Source of the DNA: Synergistaceae bacterium
GTDB taxonomy: Bacteria; Synergistota; Synergistia; Synergistales; Aminobacteriaceae
Reading direction: 5' to 3'
DNA length: 6,583 nucleotides
NCBI GenBank assembly: GCA_017475805.1
Contig: JAFVEW010000041.1
Coordinates: 1 to 6,583 of the forward strand
Below, piece by piece: positions 4,997 to 6,583 of this stretch. Below the pieces are notes generated by a model. It was not told the DNA's origin. It saw nothing but the letters and a program-made list of their open reading frames with translations, and did not search any database. How positions within the stretch are numbered: the first letter of the stretch is position 1; each line of letters begins with the position of its first letter. The position numbers and the translations under genes are program-made.

Positions 4997-6033
4997 TGAG
5001 AATTAATTACAGCGTCATCAAAAATTTCAGAAATTTTGTCGGCCCGGAACTCAAATTTGAATGGAGTCCGGGCATTAATTTGATACTTGGCGCGAACGGC
5101 TCAGGGAAAACAAACCTGCTTGAATCTCTTAGTGTCCTTTGCGGTTGGGGAGGTTTTACGAGGACTCAAAATTTAGTCTCGTGGTCAAATCTTGATTCTC
5201 GTGCTTTTGCATTTGCTGAAATGTCAGGCGAAGAAAAATTTAATGTCTCGGCGTCAATTTCGTCGCGCGTTGTCTTAAAAATTAATGACAAAACTATTTC
5301 TTTTACTGATTTAAGGCTTGCAGTGCCTTCAATAATATTTTTAACGGGCGGTGTAAATTTAATCGACGGTGCTCCTGCTGCCCGGCGTTTGTTTATGGAT
5401 AGACTTTGCTCGCTGCTTTTTGCTCCGTACGCGAAAAAACTTTCTGATTTCAAATACGTAATGCGTTCACGAACGGCTTTATTACGTCAGGAAAAATCGC
5501 CGGAAGCTACGACAAAACTTTTTTGTGAATTAGGCGGCTGGATTATGGACAGGCGGCGCGAAGTAACGAGCCTTTTGAAGACCGTGATGCTTCAAAATAA
5601 TTTTAATTTAGAATTTCTACCGTCTATTAATATCAGCAGCGAAAGATTTTTGAAAAATACTCTCAAAGATAAAAAATATCAAGCTCGCGAACGTGGAGCC
5701 ATGCGGCCTTTAATAGGGCCTAATTATGAAGAATTAGCTATAACCTTGCACGACAATAATAGACCTGCTTCAGAGGCTTTAAGTCGCGGACAAAAAAGAA
5801 GATTGATTCTTAATTTGATAATTAACTCAGGAAAATTAATTAAGCTGAGATTAAAAAGGAATCCGATTTTATTATTTGATGACTTAACCGCCGAATTAGA
5901 CTCAGAAGGCCGTGAATGGACTTGTCAAAAAATACTCGAAACAGGTTGGCAAGCCTTCATAACAGCCCCTGAAAATCCCTTTGAAAAAACAGTGAGGAAT
6001 GAGGAGTTAGGAATTAGGAATTATTTTCTTTAG
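4996..6033 (+). CDS. recF: RecF, SMC-like ATPase of recombinational repair
   Basis: RecF binds ATP and DNA and, with RecO and RecR, helps load RecA at gaps. The N-terminus (NYSVIKNFRNF) fits the family. Walker A GANGSGKT lies at 32-39, the ABC-type signature LSRGQKR at 262-268, Walker B ILLFDD at 291-296, and the D-loop AELD at 299-302. The start is GTG, sharing its G with the dnaN stop (TAGTG), so translation is probably coupled to dnaN; no good Shine-Dalgarno is visible. At 345 residues it is slightly shorter than the usual 360-370. The last 13 residues (333-345, VRNEELGIRNYFL) are encoded by the G/A-rich repeat rather than by family-like sequence, so the natural C-terminus seems to have been replaced. 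Confidence 0.93.
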   Translation: MRINYSVIKNFRNFVGPELKFEWSPGINLILGANGSGKTNLLESLSVLCGWGGFTRTQNLVSWSNLDSRAFAFAEMSGEEKFNVSASISSRVVLKINDKTISFTDLRLAVPSIIFLTGGVNLIDGAPAARRLFMDRLCSLLFAPYAKKLSDFKYVMRSRTALLRQEKSPEATTKLFCELGGWIMDRRREVTSLLKTVMLQNNFNLEFLPSINISSERFLKNTLKDKKYQARERGAMRPLIGPNYEELAITLHDNNRPASEALSRGQKRRLILNLIINSGKLIKLRLKRNPILLFDDLTAELDSEGREWTCQKILETGWQAFITAPENPFEKTVRNEELGIRNYFL

Positions 6034-6067
6034 TGTTTTTTTGTCTTTTTACTCCTCACTCCTCATT
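5984..6067 (-). terminator. Inverted repeat between convergent genes, possible terminator for the kinase
   Basis: The arms 5991-6007 and 6051-6067 can form 16 of 17 pairs, one of them G-U, around a 43-base centre. On the minus strand the second arm is followed by G and six U residues (complement of 5984-5989). This fits a terminator for the glycerate kinase mRNA, although the loop is long. On the plus strand no comparable T-run follows the stem, so recF termination there would be weak. Confidence 0.45.
5991..6023 (+). repeat. G/A-rich dispersed repeat, copy 2, inside the recF 3' end
   Basis: The segment opens with AGTGAGGAATGAGGAGT and continues with TAGGAATTAGGAATTA. It shares units and orientation with 93-125. 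It is read in the recF frame as VRNEELGIRN, so it is part of the coding sequence. Its first 17 bases are the left arm of an inverted repeat with 6051-6067. Confidence 0.75.
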
Positions 6068-6082
6068 GCTAATTTCTCATTG
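6051..6082 (-). repeat. G/A-rich dispersed repeat, copy 3, inverted
   Basis: Read on the minus strand, the segment is made of GCAATGAGAAATTAGC followed by AATGAGGAGTGAGGAGT, the same units as the two direct copies. The TGA stop codon of the glycerate kinase (6079-6077) falls inside it. Copies 2 and 3 face each other across a 43-base T-rich centre. Confidence 0.75.
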
Positions 6083-6583
6083 CTTTATTAACGCTAAAGC
6101 AACATCATTGACATTCGTACCCGTCGGTCCTGTCATTAAAAGAGCGTCGGCGGCTTTCAAAGCGTTGTAAGCGTCATTTTCTTTCAAAACGTCAGAGATA
6201 CTAATTTTCTTTTCCTTCAAAATTTCTTCAGTTTTTCCGTCAACGATCCCTCCGGCGGCGTCTGTAGGGCCGTCTGTTCCGTCTGAACCTAACGAGGCTA
6301 TCACGACGTTATCAAGTCCTGCTATGCCTGTCGCTGCAGATAAAGCAAATTCTTGATTTCGTCCGCCCATTCCGTGTCCTGTTAAATGAACGACTGTTTC
6401 TCCGCCTGCAATTAAAGCGCAAGGAGCTTTAACGGGTCTTCCCGAAGTCAAAACTTCACGCGCTACTGATGCCATAAACGAGCCGCCTTCACGGGCTTCA
6501 CAGGTCATTGTTGTAGTCAAGACGAGAGGGTTATAGCCTTTTGATTTAGCTATTTCGCAAGCAGCTTCACACAAAGCAGTAAC
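6077..6583 (-). CDS. Glycerate 2-kinase, MOFRL family (C-terminal part, 5' end outside the window)
   Basis: The enzyme phosphorylates D-glycerate to 2-phosphoglycerate with ATP, feeding serine or sugar-acid breakdown into lower glycolysis. The frame is open to the right edge, so 168 C-terminal residues of a protein normally over 400 long are present. The MOFRL domain is clear: ALIAGGETVV, then GMGGRNQEFALSAA, then SLGSDGTDGPTDAAGG, and TGPTGTNVNDVALALI next to the C-terminus. Related proteins are often labelled hydroxypyruvate reductase (TtuD) or GckA; kinase activity is the better supported role for the family. It converges on recF, with its stop codon inside the inverted G/A-rich repeat, and has no evident functional link to the replication genes. 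Confidence 0.88.
   Translation of the reverse strand, partial: VTALCEAACEIAKSKGYNPLVLTTTMTCEAREGGSFMASVAREVLTSGRPVKAPCALIAGGETVVHLTGHGMGGRNQEFALSAATGIAGLDNVVIASLGSDGTDGPTDAAGGIVDGKTEEILKEKKISISDVLKENDAYNALKAADALLMTGPTGTNVNDVALALIKQ

Noticed and set aside
5166..5453. Minus-strand open frame opposite recF
   Set aside because: It is a shadow of recF codons with no recognisable domain.
93..6082. The G/A-rich repeats as a CRISPR array or insertion sequence
   Set aside because: Copies are far apart, lack unique spacers of constant length, and no transposase or target-site duplication is visible.

Overview
The window is an AT-rich bacterial stretch holding housekeeping genes, with a compact two-RNA locus in the 301-base gap in front of dnaN. 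Codon style, tight packing, a two-domain Cdc48/VAT-type ATPase beside dnaN-recF, and a MOFRL-type glycerate kinase would suit a gut anaerobe such as a member of the Synergistota. That placement is inference; no rRNA or other marker here settles it.

Layout, left to right. Positions 1-45 may be the last codons of an upstream gene, followed by a strong intrinsic terminator (54-92) and a G/A-rich repeat (93-125). A Cdc48-family AAA ATPase (115 or later to 2337) and an RluD-type pseudouridine synthase (2359-3375) are 21 bases apart and probably co-transcribed. After the gap come dnaN (3677-4996) and recF (4996-6033), which overlap by one base. Convergent to them is the 3' part of a glycerate 2-kinase (minus strand, 6077 to beyond the right edge). 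The recF-kinase junction is an inverted pair of the same G/A-rich repeat, which supplies the last 13 codons of recF and the stop codon of the kinase.

The most interesting part is 3372-3655. An extended -10 promoter, a 5' hairpin, a very strong Shine-Dalgarno, a 26-codon ORF (3455-3535) and a terminator form one small gene. Directly behind it, on the same strand, a second extended -10 promoter and a second terminator delimit an RNA of about 70 nt. The first 30 nt of that RNA are complementary to the Shine-Dalgarno edge, start codon and first codons of the small ORF (22 pairs around a 6-nt bulge). Its terminator loop is complementary over 7 nt to the apical loop of the mRNA's 5' hairpin. This is the architecture of a type I toxin-antitoxin locus, or of a small peptide under antisense RNA control. 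I do not recognise it as a named family. The second RNA's terminator ends 23 bases before the dnaN start codon, so sliding-clamp expression may depend on read-through.

Other oddities: the ATPase start codon is uncertain and one missing A in an A-run could explain it; its second ATPase domain has lost the usual arginine-finger motif; DnaN carries a 56-residue acidic, Asn-rich tail after the normal clamp C-terminus; RluD has an acidic N-terminal extension.
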